Assembly (NCBI RefSeq): GCF_000263195.1
Contig: NC_018748.1
Location: forward strand, 434,001-498,000
Direction of reading: 5' to 3'
DNA from: Emticicia oligotrophica DSM 17448
Lineage (GTDB): Bacteria; Bacteroidota; Bacteroidia; Cytophagales; Spirosomataceae
Length of the DNA: 64,000 bases
The translations under genes and the position numbers were made by a program. The notes beneath the pieces were generated by a model. That model was not told the origin of the DNA. It ran no database searches and was given only the letters and a program-made list of their open reading frames with translations. Positions within the stretch are counted from its first letter, which is position 1; every line of letters starts with the position of its first letter. Below are positions 49,687 through 58,583 of this stretch, piece by piece.

Positions 49687-51966
49687 ATGAAAATAAAACT
49701 TTACTACTTACTTCTTACCACTGTTGTTTTATGTTTTGAATTATCTGCTCAGACAATCAATGAGCAGAAGTATAAAATTCATATCAAACGAACCACTGAA
49801 AAAATAAAAATTGATGGTATTTTAGACGAACAAACATGGAAAAATGCCGAGAAGACTCCTCCGTTTCGTCAGCAGTTTCCTTATGATACCTCAACAGCTA
49901 TTCAACAAACTTCTGCTCGTGTAGCTTTCGATGATGAATTTCTTTATTATAGTTTTGTAGTTGAGCAGCCTCGAAAATATGCGGTTTTATCTTTGAAAAG
50001 AGATTTTCCATCAGGCGGGGGAACAGATTTAGTTATCTTCAATATTGATACTTTCAAGGATAAACAAAATGGTTTTCATTTTGCCGTAAATCCTTATGGT
50101 GTACAACGTGAAGCCCTCATTTCAAACGGAAATGTGGTATCCAATGATTGGGATAATAAGTGGTACACAGCCGTTAAAAACTACGATGACCATTGGGTAG
50201 TAGAATGTGCTATTCCATTTAAAACACTTCGTTACAAATTAGCTGAAAATGGTCAAAATACTTGGAATGTAAACTTCTTCCGAAATAATCTTTTTTTGAA
50301 TGAACGCTCATCTTGGGCTCAACTTCCTCGTAGTGGTAAAGGTACAGATTTGGCATTTTCGGGCACTCTGATTTGGGATGATGCTCCCCCAAAACCAGGC
50401 CCAAACATTTCGATAATTCCTTATAGTATTGCCTCAGTTGGCCAGGAATTTATCAATGAACGTCCATTAGAAAAAAAAGCCAATATTGGTTTTGATACTA
50501 AAATTGCGGTTACACCTTCTTTAAATTTAGACATTACTGTCAACCCAGACTTTTCACAGGTTGAAGTTGATAGACAAGTAACTAACTTGAGCCGTTTTGA
50601 AATTCTTTTCCCAGAAAGACGACAATTTTTCTTGGAAAACAATGACCTTTTTGGCTCTTTCGGCACAGACAATATTACTCCCTTTTTCTCTCGCAGAATC
50701 GGAATCACTAAAAATCCTTTAACTGGTAATAGCCAACAAGTGAAAATTTTGGGCGGAGCAAGACTCAGTGGTAAACTCACTGATAATTGGCGAATCGGCT
50801 TAATGTCGATGCAAACCAAAGGAACTAAATTCGATGATAAAATTGGGCTAGCAGGTGCAAACTATACAGTTGGAGCGATTCAACGAAAAATGTTTACGAG
50901 GTCGAATATATCATTGATGGTTGTTAATAAGGAAAATGCGATTGGTAAATTAGAAACCCCTCAGGCTGTTGATTCACTGAAATTTCATCGAATTGTGGGC
51001 ATAGATTACAATATGGCCTCAAAAAATGGTTATTGGAGAAATAAGTTTTTCTATCATCAATCATTTACTCCCACTAGTTTGAAAGGGCAAAATTCAGCGG
51101 GAATTATTATTTTGAAAGACTCCCCTACTTGGTTTATTAGCTCAGGAAGTACTTATGTAGGCGAAAACTACTTCGCTCCAGTTGGATATGTTCCTCGTCA
51201 AAATTTTCTACGTAATGAATCAAATTTTGGCTATACATTTTATCCAAGAAGCCCTAAAATAAATCGTGTATTAAACAACTTCGGATTAGGTGTAGATTGG
51301 GACTACTTCACCCGAAAATCTGATTTTAAAACTATTGACTATGATTTTACGCCAGTATTTTTTGTACTTCAGTTTACCAATAATGCCAACCTTACCTTCT
51401 TCCCGTACCGATTTATGTACACGTATTTGTTCACCGATTTTGACCCTACCAATACTGGAGGGAAAACTCTCGCTCAAAATCAAGGATTTTACTACAAACA
51501 AACTCGTTTTAGCTTTCAATCAAATACGAATAAACCATTTTTCTTCAACATAAATGGTAGGGCGGGCGAATATTACAATGGACACTTTCTATCGCTCGGT
51601 AGTACAGTAAATTATCGTTTTATACCATACGCCTTGCTTTCAGTTGATATTACGCATAATCGAATCAAATTACCTAAACCATACAGTTCTGCGGTTTTAT
51701 GGTTGGTGAGTCCACGGGCTGAAATTACATTCAATAAAAATGTTTTTTGGACAACTTTCGTGCAATATAATAATCAGGCGAACAATGTAAACATCAATTC
51801 TCGTTTTCAGTGGCGATTCAAACCCGCCAGTGATTTCTTCATTGTTTATACTGATAATTATTTCGCAACTGACCCAGAAATGCTTGAAAAACCCTATAAT
51901 TTGGGGGCATTGAACAGCAAAAGTCGAGCATTAGTAATGAAACTAACTTATTGGTTTAATATATAG
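49687..51966 (+). CDS. DUF5916 outer-membrane protein with CBM9-like N-terminal domain
   Basis: A 759-residue exported protein. After the signal peptide (LLLTTVVLCFELSAQ), the family-9 carbohydrate-binding-like domain reads KIDGILDEQTWKNAEKTPPFRQQFPYD and VAFDDEFLYYSFVVEQP. The DUF5916 part includes DLDITVNPDFSQVEVDRQVTNLSRFEILFPERRQFFLEN, the family hallmark, and then a beta-barrel-like region rich in aromatic strands up to ALVMKLTYWFNI. It probably sits in the outer membrane. Function unknown. Divergent from the GH51 gene. Confidence 0.9.
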   Translation: MKIKLYYLLLTTVVLCFELSAQTINEQKYKIHIKRTTEKIKIDGILDEQTWKNAEKTPPFRQQFPYDTSTAIQQTSARVAFDDEFLYYSFVVEQPRKYAVLSLKRDFPSGGGTDLVIFNIDTFKDKQNGFHFAVNPYGVQREALISNGNVVSNDWDNKWYTAVKNYDDHWVVECAIPFKTLRYKLAENGQNTWNVNFFRNNLFLNERSSWAQLPRSGKGTDLAFSGTLIWDDAPPKPGPNISIIPYSIASVGQEFINERPLEKKANIGFDTKIAVTPSLNLDITVNPDFSQVEVDRQVTNLSRFEILFPERRQFFLENNDLFGSFGTDNITPFFSRRIGITKNPLTGNSQQVKILGGARLSGKLTDNWRIGLMSMQTKGTKFDDKIGLAGANYTVGAIQRKMFTRSNISLMVVNKENAIGKLETPQAVDSLKFHRIVGIDYNMASKNGYWRNKFFYHQSFTPTSLKGQNSAGIIILKDSPTWFISSGSTYVGENYFAPVGYVPRQNFLRNESNFGYTFYPRSPKINRVLNNFGLGVDWDYFTRKSDFKTIDYDFTPVFFVLQFTNNANLTFFPYRFMYTYLFTDFDPTNTGGKTLAQNQGFYYKQTRFSFQSNTNKPFFFNINGRAGEYYNGHFLSLGSTVNYRFIPYALLSVDITHNRIKLPKPYSSAVLWLVSPRAEITFNKNVFWTTFVQYNNQANNVNINSRFQWRFKPASDFFIVYTDNYFATDPEMLEKPYNLGALNSKSRALVMKLTYWFNI

Positions 51967-51970
51967 ATTT

Positions 51971-52012
51971 AAGTGGGGCACATCTGGCAGATGTGCCTCA
52001 CTTGTTTTAAAA
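51971..52012 (+). terminator. Terminator of the DUF5916 gene
   Basis: Arms 51971-51986 and 51988-52003 are complementary with one G-U pair. The apex must open by a few bases. A T-rich stretch (cttgtttt) follows. Confidence 0.8.
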
Positions 52013-52147
52013 ATAATATTGGCCAAGAGGTATCCCTACTAAATTAAATTTTCTTTATCTTAAGGATTAGTACCCTCCTACAAATTTCTCAAATCATAAA
52101 AATATTGTAACTTACGGCAGTTTTTAGATACTCCCCAAAAACATAAA

Positions 52148-54649
52148 ATGGCAACTAAAAGACTTTCAAAAAGCAAATCTGCCAGTAAAAAAAAGGTAGA
52201 ATCGCCTAAGAAAATTCCCTATTACCGAAAACCCGATAACCTAACACTCGACCAATGGCAAATTGCTTTAAGAAAACAATTTGGACAGGAAAACGAATTT
52301 GAAGTTACGAATATCGGTCAGGAGAAGTTTTTTTCTGATTTTCAGGTAGTTAATAAAGCTACAAACAATGCTTATAAAGTTGCCATCAGAAGCACCGATG
52401 ACTCCAAGAATTTCTGTGAATGTCTTGATTTTAAAACCAATCGCTTAGGGGTTTGTAAACATATTAGTGCTACTTTACATCATTTAAGTGGAATTCACGG
52501 TGCAAAAAAAGCATTCAAAGAAGGAAGTTTTGAGCCTACATATAGCTCTGTTTATTTAGATTATCGAAACGGCCGACAAATAAAGATTCGAATTGGAGAA
52601 GAAAATAAAAGTGATTATACAAAGCTTGCCCAGCAATATTTCGACGAAAATAATAACCTAAAACCCGCCTCCTTTCCTATTTTTGAAATCTTCCTTGAAG
52701 AAGCCAAGAAAATAAACAAGCGTTTTAGATGCTACGCCGATGCCCTCGATTTTGTAATTGCCGAAAGAGATAAAATTCGCCGAAAAGAATTTTTCACAAA
52801 ACTAATTCCCGAAGGGTATGAAGACTTAAGTTTTGAAAGTTTAGTTAAAATCGAACTCTTTCCCTACCAAAAGAAAGGCGTATTTTTTGCAGCTACTGCG
52901 GGCCGAAGTCTTATTGCCGATGAAATGGGTCTAGGCAAAACCTTGCAAGCAATTACCACAGCAGAGTTATACAAGAAAGAATTAGGCATTAATCGAGTGT
53001 TGATTGTCTGCCCGACTTCATTAAAATATCAATGGAAATCTGAAATTGAGCGATTTACGGAAAGCACCGTACATGTCATCGAAGGGACACTCATCAAACG
53101 TGCCGCACAGTACCAATATGTTGATGCCTTTTACGTAATTGTGAGTTATCATACAACTACTCAAGACCTTGATTTGCTAAATAAAATGGAGGCCGACATG
53201 GTGATTCTCGACGAAGCCCAACGTATCAAAAACTGGAAAACAAAGGTTTCGCAACAAATCAAAAAACTCAATACCCCTTATGCTTTAATTCTGACAGGAA
53301 CACCTCTCGAAAATAAGCTCGAAGAGCTTTATTCAATCACTCAACTCATTGATGTTTATCGCTTAGGGCCTGTTTATAGATTTTTAGACCAACACCAAAT
53401 TTCAGATGAATCGGGTAAGGTTGTTGGCTACAAAAACCTTCACGAAATCTCGAAATTATTATCAGATATTCTGATTCGTCGCACCAAAAAAGAGGTACTC
53501 TCGCAATTACCGAAACGAATGGATAAAAATTTGTTTGTGCCAATGACACAAGAACAAATGAATATTCATAACGAATTGGGCGATAATGTAGCAAAATTAG
53601 TGAATAAATGGCGAAGATATGGATTTTTAAATGAAACCGATCGCCGTCGATTGATTCTCTCATTAAGTCAGATGAGAATGGTTTGTGATAGTACTTTTAT
53701 ACTTGACCAAAAAACTCGTCACGATACAAAAATTGAGGAAGTAATGAATATTTTGGAAGAGTTTCTCGAAAACTCCGAAGAAAAAGTAGTTATTTTTAGT
53801 CAATGGGAAAGAATGACCCGATTGGTTGCACAGGAGCTTACTGATAGGGAAATCAAATTTGAAAACCTTCACGGAGGAATTGAAAGTACGAAACGTAAAG
53901 ATTTACTCGACAATTTCCAAAACGACCCCGCAAGCAGAGTTTTTCTATCGACTGATGCTGGTGGAGTTGGCCTAAACCTGCAAGCGGCATCTTTACTTAT
54001 CAATCTTGATATTCCGTGGAATCCTGCCATTTTAGAACAACGAATTGCTCGTATTTACAGGCTTGGTCAAGAACGAAATGTTTCAATCATTAATCTCATT
54101 TCAACTGGGACGATTGAACACAAAATGCTTGATGTCTTGAAATTCAAAGGGGCGATGGCCGAAGGAGTTCTAGACGGCGGCGAAGACACCATCTTCTTAG
54201 GCGAAGATAAGTTCAAGCAATTCATGAACTCGGTTGAAAGTTTAACCGATGCTCCGCAAAACGAGAATACTATCATTGATTCTTCCGAAGAACACGAAGC
54301 TGAAGAACAAGATTCGGTCAATCATGCTGAAAGCTCACTGGTTAGCTTACCCGAAAGTGCTACCACATTTTTTGGTGACGATGATGTAAGCGAAGAAACA
54401 ATGGTTGATTTATCGGTGAGTGAAAGTGCCAACCCGAATGAAGAACTTATCAAGAATGGGGTTCAGTTTTTTACGCAACTAGCTCAAACACTCAAAAATC
54501 CAAACGATAGTCGAGAATTAATCGAACACCTCATTCAAAAGGACGAAACAGGAAAATTATTCCTAAAAATTCCAATAGAGAGCGAATCCATCGTGACAGA
54601 TACATTACAAAGTTTAGGTGCTATATTTGGAGCTTTACTGAAAAAATAA
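52148..54649 (+). CDS. SWIM zinc-finger SNF2-type helicase
   Basis: A cytosolic SNF2/RapA-superfamily ATPase of 833 residues. A basic N-terminus leads to a SWIM zinc finger with exact CxCx(n)CxH spacing: Cys90, Cys92, Cys103 and His105. The helicase core has motif I DEMGLGKT (258-265), motif II DEAQ (355-358), LTGTPLENKLEELYSI, and the second lobe with VVIFSQWERMT, FLSTDAGGVGLNLQAASLLINLD and PWNPAILEQRIARIYRLGQ. An acidic 150-residue tail follows. Such proteins translocate on double-stranded DNA; the partner here is unknown. A likely transcript continues to the OmpA-family gene 45 bp away. Confidence 0.93.
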   Translation: MATKRLSKSKSASKKKVESPKKIPYYRKPDNLTLDQWQIALRKQFGQENEFEVTNIGQEKFFSDFQVVNKATNNAYKVAIRSTDDSKNFCECLDFKTNRLGVCKHISATLHHLSGIHGAKKAFKEGSFEPTYSSVYLDYRNGRQIKIRIGEENKSDYTKLAQQYFDENNNLKPASFPIFEIFLEEAKKINKRFRCYADALDFVIAERDKIRRKEFFTKLIPEGYEDLSFESLVKIELFPYQKKGVFFAATAGRSLIADEMGLGKTLQAITTAELYKKELGINRVLIVCPTSLKYQWKSEIERFTESTVHVIEGTLIKRAAQYQYVDAFYVIVSYHTTTQDLDLLNKMEADMVILDEAQRIKNWKTKVSQQIKKLNTPYALILTGTPLENKLEELYSITQLIDVYRLGPVYRFLDQHQISDESGKVVGYKNLHEISKLLSDILIRRTKKEVLSQLPKRMDKNLFVPMTQEQMNIHNELGDNVAKLVNKWRRYGFLNETDRRRLILSLSQMRMVCDSTFILDQKTRHDTKIEEVMNILEEFLENSEEKVVIFSQWERMTRLVAQELTDREIKFENLHGGIESTKRKDLLDNFQNDPASRVFLSTDAGGVGLNLQAASLLINLDIPWNPAILEQRIARIYRLGQERNVSIINLISTGTIEHKMLDVLKFKGAMAEGVLDGGEDTIFLGEDKFKQFMNSVESLTDAPQNENTIIDSSEEHEAEEQDSVNHAESSLVSLPESATTFFGDDDVSEETMVDLSVSESANPNEELIKNGVQFFTQLAQTLKNPNDSRELIEHLIQKDETGKLFLKIPIESESIVTDTLQSLGAIFGALLKK

Positions 54650-54694
54650 AAAGGAACCCTTTACCTAAAAAGCAAAATACTTATATCTCTCATA

Positions 54695-56026
54695 ATGAAA
54701 ATTCGTACTTTGATTTTATTCTTTTTCATGATAATGGTAAAGTTGGCTTTCTCCCAAGAACAAGCCCGCCTCAATATCAAAGGCTTCGTAAGAGACCAAA
54801 AGAGTAATATACCGTTAACAGCACAATTGAAAGTAATTTATAATGATATTAGTCTAAAAAGTGTAGAGGCTACAAGTAAGGAAGATGGCAGTTTTGAGCT
54901 AAAAACTTTGACCAAAAACTTTATTCTACAAGCTAAGGCCGATGGCTACATCGTTTCGAATGTGGTGATGAATATCGAATATTCGATTTCACAAACCATT
55001 ATTGTTGAAATTCCAATGGTGGCCAACAGTAAACTAAAAAATAATCAATTAAACGTTGAATTTGCCACTCGCATACAAGAGAATAAGATTAAAGAATTGC
55101 ATAGCAAACAAATATTTCAAGCTGTCGATGCCATTAATGGGAGTGTTTTAGGTGCACGATTTAGATTATTAAGCACTAATCAGAATGAGGTAATTAGTAC
55201 TCGTACAAGTATAGAAGAACCTATTTTTGAGCATGACTTCACAAAAAAAGAAAAAATCTTACTTGAAGTAACTACTGACGGTTATCAAAAATTTTCAGAA
55301 TACATTGACATTAACTCACTCGATGCAACGGTTCATACAAATACAGCTAGACTTATCAAGAAAATTTCATTTTTCAATTTAATCATTAAAAATGAGCCTG
55401 AATTACATAGTGTACAAGTAACAGAAATGGGTAATTTAAACCCCAAAAGCATTAAACTTGTCAATAATGAAGGTATTTATTTTGGACTCCTCGAAACCGA
55501 CCATAAATATGTGATTAAAGCAAATACCAAAGGAAATGAAGCGATAGTTAAAGAACTCATAGCTGCGGAAGGGTTCAATCAAAATATTATAATTCTTGAG
55601 CATAAAATCAATGCCTCAAATGTAAGTGAAAAGGTTGTACATGCTGAAAAACAAGCCTATCAGCCAGAAAACAGAGCCGTACAATTAGAGAATCAAACCC
55701 TATTTTTTGAACAAGGAAGCTACGCACTAAAACCCGAATCAAAAGTATTATTAGAGAATATTGGTAAACAAATGCTTGAATTTCCAGAAGTGAATATTGA
55801 AATTACTGGATACACAGATAATATTGGAGACATTCGTCAAAATCAATATCTCTCAGAATTTAGAGCAAAAGTGATTTCAAATTTTCTCTTCAACAAGGGC
55901 ATAAAAAGTAATCGTATTACACTCAAAGCAAATGGTTCTAACTCACCTTTTGCCGACAATGATTCTGAAACCAATCGCCAACGTAATCGCCGAGCCGAAC
56001 TACGATTTTTTGCAGCGAAGCAGTAA
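54695..56026 (+). CDS. OmpA-family protein
   Basis: A 443-residue exported protein with signal peptide MKIRTLILFFFMIMVKLAFSQ. A carboxypeptidase-regulatory-like beta domain (ARLNIKGFVRDQKSNIPLTAQLKV to DGYIVSNVVM) is followed by a poorly recognised middle and a C-terminal OmpA domain: LFFEQGSYALKPESKVLLENIG, EITGYTDNIGD, SEFRAKVISNFLFNKGI and NRQRNRRAELRF. The OmpA domain binds peptidoglycan and anchors the protein to the wall. The GNAT gene begins 5 bp after its stop, so they are probably cotranscribed. Confidence 0.9.
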   Translation: MKIRTLILFFFMIMVKLAFSQEQARLNIKGFVRDQKSNIPLTAQLKVIYNDISLKSVEATSKEDGSFELKTLTKNFILQAKADGYIVSNVVMNIEYSISQTIIVEIPMVANSKLKNNQLNVEFATRIQENKIKELHSKQIFQAVDAINGSVLGARFRLLSTNQNEVISTRTSIEEPIFEHDFTKKEKILLEVTTDGYQKFSEYIDINSLDATVHTNTARLIKKISFFNLIIKNEPELHSVQVTEMGNLNPKSIKLVNNEGIYFGLLETDHKYVIKANTKGNEAIVKELIAAEGFNQNIIILEHKINASNVSEKVVHAEKQAYQPENRAVQLENQTLFFEQGSYALKPESKVLLENIGKQMLEFPEVNIEITGYTDNIGDIRQNQYLSEFRAKVISNFLFNKGIKSNRITLKANGSNSPFADNDSETNRQRNRRAELRFFAAKQ

Positions 56027-56031
56027 AATTT

Positions 56032-56553
56032 ATGACAAAAATCCTCGAAACTCAACGCTTAATTCTCCGTCAGTTTACACTTGATGATGCTCCATTTATT
56101 CTTGAATTGCTTAATACTCCCACTTGGTTACAGTTTATTGGCGATAGAGGTGTTCATAATATTGTAGATGCCGAGAATTATTTGCGAAATGGTAGCATGA
56201 AAAGTTATGTCGAGTTTGGCTTTGGGTTCTACGCTGTCATTGAAAAAGCTACTGGAAATACTATCGGCATGTGTGGGCTCATCAAAAGAGATAATTTACC
56301 AGATATTGACATCGGTTTTGCATTTTTACCCCACCTAATAAGTAAAGGATTAGGTTATGAAATTGCCTCTGCCACACTTGACTATGCTCTTAATACTTTA
56401 AAATTAGGTAAAATCATTGCCATTGTCAACCCAGATAATGAAAAGTCAATAGGACTAATTAAAAAGCTGGGAATGGTATATGAATCAATTATCCCATTTG
56501 GAGAAAAAGAAGTAATGGTTTTTGGGATAGTTTCAAAGGAAGGCTTCGCTTGA
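56032..56553 (+). CDS. GNAT family N-acetyltransferase (RimJ/RimL type)
   Basis: A 173-residue cytosolic acetyltransferase. ETQRLILRQFTLDDAPFILELLNTPTWLQFIGDRGV is the usual RimJ/RimL opening. The acetyl-CoA-binding part includes FAFLPHLISKGLGYEIASATLDYAL and VNPDNEKSIGLIKKLGM. The acceptor is unknown. Its last 22 coding bases lie inside a 40-bp repeated terminator hairpin, so the C-terminal residues SKEGFA come from that repeat. Confidence 0.9.
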   Translation: MTKILETQRLILRQFTLDDAPFILELLNTPTWLQFIGDRGVHNIVDAENYLRNGSMKSYVEFGFGFYAVIEKATGNTIGMCGLIKRDNLPDIDIGFAFLPHLISKGLGYEIASATLDYALNTLKLGKIIAIVNPDNEKSIGLIKKLGMVYESIIPFGEKEVMVFGIVSKEGFA

Positions 56554-56571
56554 AGCGAAGTCTTCCTTATT
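56532..56571. terminator. Repeated terminator hairpin, copy 1
   Basis: Arms 56536-56551 and 56553-56568 with one G-U. Identical to copy 2 (56978-57017) in 39 of 40 bases, in direct orientation, 446 bp apart. It overlaps the end of the GNAT gene. Confidence 0.8.
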
Positions 56572-56576
56572 AAGAA

Positions 56577-56876
56577 TTAAAAAAGATATTCATCTTTAAA
56601 GTTACCTATATGAATTTTGCTTTGTTTGATTTTTTTTCTTTGAATAAAGTAATTTATTATGCCATAAATGAATATTATTCCTGAAAAGCTAAAAAAAATA
56701 TACTTATAGGCAATATTACTCTTTAATAAATTATCAATTGATAATCCTGCAATTAGAAAATACATGGAAGTACGCAAAAATGCTAAAATAGTTGATTGAT
56801 TCGCAAGTATCGTACGTTGAATAGCCAAGTTTTCTCGCAAAATCAAATCTTTATTGACTCTTTCTTCATTTTTCAT
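56577..56876 (-). CDS. DUF202 family small membrane protein
   Basis: A 99-residue protein. LAIQRTILANQSTILAFLRTSMYFLIAGLSI is the DUF202 pattern (an R-T-xLA and R-T-xM pair before the first helix). Two transmembrane helices follow, at about residues 37-50 and 58-78, with a basic end (RKKIKQSKIH). Function unknown. It is flanked on both sides by the same 40-bp hairpin, which suggests that the gene entered between two copies of an earlier single terminator. Confidence 0.8.
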   Translation of the reverse strand: MKNEERVNKDLILRENLAIQRTILANQSTILAFLRTSMYFLIAGLSIDNLLKSNIAYKYIFFSFSGIIFIYGIINYFIQRKKIKQSKIHIGNFKDEYLF

Positions 56877-56977
56877 ATTCGTTTTTTAAGTAATCAGTAT
56901 CAACTTAATTAGATGTTTCAAAGGTAAAATATATTACAATTTACTCTCGTGACTTTTATTACAGAACAAAAATATAA

Positions 56978-57017
56978 TTCAAAGGAAGACTTCGCTTGAA
57001 GCGAAGTCTTCCTTATT
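56978..57017. terminator. Repeated terminator hairpin, copy 2
   Basis: Perfect 16-bp arms (56982-56997 and 56999-57014) around one base. It ends the MocR-type transcript (minus) and is a direct repeat of copy 1. Confidence 0.8.
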
Positions 57018-57037
57018 TATTAATTGTTAACCCTTAA

Positions 57038-58495
57038 TCATATACTTTTCTTTAATATCTCTACACACTTCTCTAACTCTTCAATCTTAGAAGAAGCAAA
57101 ACCCAATCGAGTAGCATTGAGATTACGGTCTGACAAACTATGTTGTACGCCATTCGAGAAATAAAGCCCATTTTTTAAGGCGTTTTCGGCTGTTTTTACC
57201 AAATCAATACTTTTATCAAATTTCGTCCAAACCGACATCCCACCTTCAGGAATCTGAAAACTGACTTCATTTCTGAGCTTTTGCTGCAATAATTCACAGA
57301 AAAAGTCTCGTCTTTCTCGGTATTCTCTCAGTGATTTTCTAAGATACTTCTGAATAACTCCTTCGTGTAGCAATTCAGCAATGGCATTTTCAAGCATGGT
57401 ATCTCCCTGTCGGTCAATAATTCTCCGATGATACGATAAATGTTCAATCACTTCTTCGGGAGCAACCAAATAACCAACCCGAAATGCGGGCGAAATACTT
57501 TTTGTAAAAGAGCCAGAGTATAGCACCACTCCTACCTCATCGGCACTAGCCAGTGGCAAAAGTGGCTTACTTTGATAGTGAAAATCGTAATCATAATCAT
57601 CTTCAAAAATGATAAAACGATACTTTTCGGCCAATTTCAAGAGCTTTATTCGTCGGTCAGCTTTCAGCGTAACGGTTGTTGGGTAATCGTGATGTGATGT
57701 GACATATATCAATCTTATTGGGTATTTTTCACATAACTCTTCTAAAGCATCAACCACAATTCCATTTTCATCGGTCGGAATGTTTAGGATTTTTGCTCCT
57801 GCATGTTGAAAATTAATCTTGGCACTGGCCCAAGTCATTTCACCTAAAACTACAAAATCGCCTATCTTCACAAAAGCCGTCGTGAGTAAATACATGCCCA
57901 TCATCGTCCCTCGCACAATCAACACGTTTTCGGCGGTAATTTTCAATCCCCTACTTTCATTCAAATAAGTAGCCAATTCTTGTCTGAGCCAATACGAACC
58001 TTTGGTATCGCCATACCCTAACTTTACATAGGAATTCCCATGAATTAAATTCCCTCGATACGCTCTTGCTAAATCAAGTAACGGAGCTAAGCGTGGGTCA
58101 GGAAAACCATCATCTAAATGTAGTTTATCGAAAGCTTTTACTACTTCTCTACGTAAAACTGGCTTTTGTTCAAAATTAAACCCAGCTTTTTTAGGTAGGC
58201 TGATGGGCATTTCGATAAGTTTTTCGCTCACTATTTCGGGTAAATTATTCGCCACAAATGTGCCACTACTCTGTTTAGTTTCTAACCAACCTTGCAAAAT
58301 CAGCTCTTCATAAGCAATCGTGATGGTTTTTCGGTGCAAACCCAAAAGTTCACTTAGCTTGCGTGAACTCATGATTTTTTGTCCCTTTTTCAGCGTACCT
58401 ACTTGAATCAAGCTAATAAATCGCTCAATAATCTGCTGATAAATAGGCACTTTTGAATCTTTGTTTACATGGATTAGCGTATTCAATGGCAACAT
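57038..58495 (-). CDS. MocR/PdxR-type PLP-dependent transcriptional regulator
   Basis: A 485-residue fusion of a GntR winged helix and an aminotransferase-like domain. The N-terminal part reads VPIYQQIIERFISLIQVGTLKKGQKIMSSRKLSELLGLHRKTITIAYEELILQGWLETKQSSGTFV. The fold-type I domain has YVTSHHDYPTTVTL, IFEDDYDYDFHY and YSGSFTKSISPAFRVGYLVAP with the PLP lysine. MocR proteins sense PLP or amine metabolites and usually regulate the divergent gene, here an EamA exporter. The 88-bp gap contains three half-sites that fit that role. Confidence 0.95.
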   Translation of the reverse strand: MLPLNTLIHVNKDSKVPIYQQIIERFISLIQVGTLKKGQKIMSSRKLSELLGLHRKTITIAYEELILQGWLETKQSSGTFVANNLPEIVSEKLIEMPISLPKKAGFNFEQKPVLRREVVKAFDKLHLDDGFPDPRLAPLLDLARAYRGNLIHGNSYVKLGYGDTKGSYWLRQELATYLNESRGLKITAENVLIVRGTMMGMYLLTTAFVKIGDFVVLGEMTWASAKINFQHAGAKILNIPTDENGIVVDALEELCEKYPIRLIYVTSHHDYPTTVTLKADRRIKLLKLAEKYRFIIFEDDYDYDFHYQSKPLLPLASADEVGVVLYSGSFTKSISPAFRVGYLVAPEEVIEHLSYHRRIIDRQGDTMLENAIAELLHEGVIQKYLRKSLREYRERRDFFCELLQQKLRNEVSFQIPEGGMSVWTKFDKSIDLVKTAENALKNGLYFSNGVQHSLSDRNLNATRLGFASSKIEELEKCVEILKKSI

Positions 58496-58498
58496 AAC

Positions 58499-58542
58499 TG
58501 GACTACTAAATATTTCATTTTTGGACTAAAACAATAGTCCAA
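58499..58542. promoter_or_regulatory. MocR operator candidate (three ggacta half-sites)
   Basis: tggacta occurs at 58499-58505 and again, as ttggacta, at 58521-58528, a direct repeat 23 bp apart. An inverted copy, tagtccaa, is at 58535-58542, forming a perfect 8-bp-arm palindrome with a 6-bp spacer. It lies between the divergent regulator and exporter genes. MocR proteins are known to bind mixed direct and inverted repeats. Confidence 0.6.
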
Positions 58543-58550
58543 ATTTACAC

Positions 58551-58558
58551 TATTTTTG
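58551..58558 (+). promoter_or_regulatory. -7 promoter element of the EamA operon
   Basis: TATTTTTG fits TAnnTTTG, predicting a start near 58564 and a leader of about 20 nt before ATG 58584. The operator candidate lies directly upstream. Confidence 0.4.
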
Positions 58559-58583
58559 TATCAGATAATCAAAGAACTACAAT

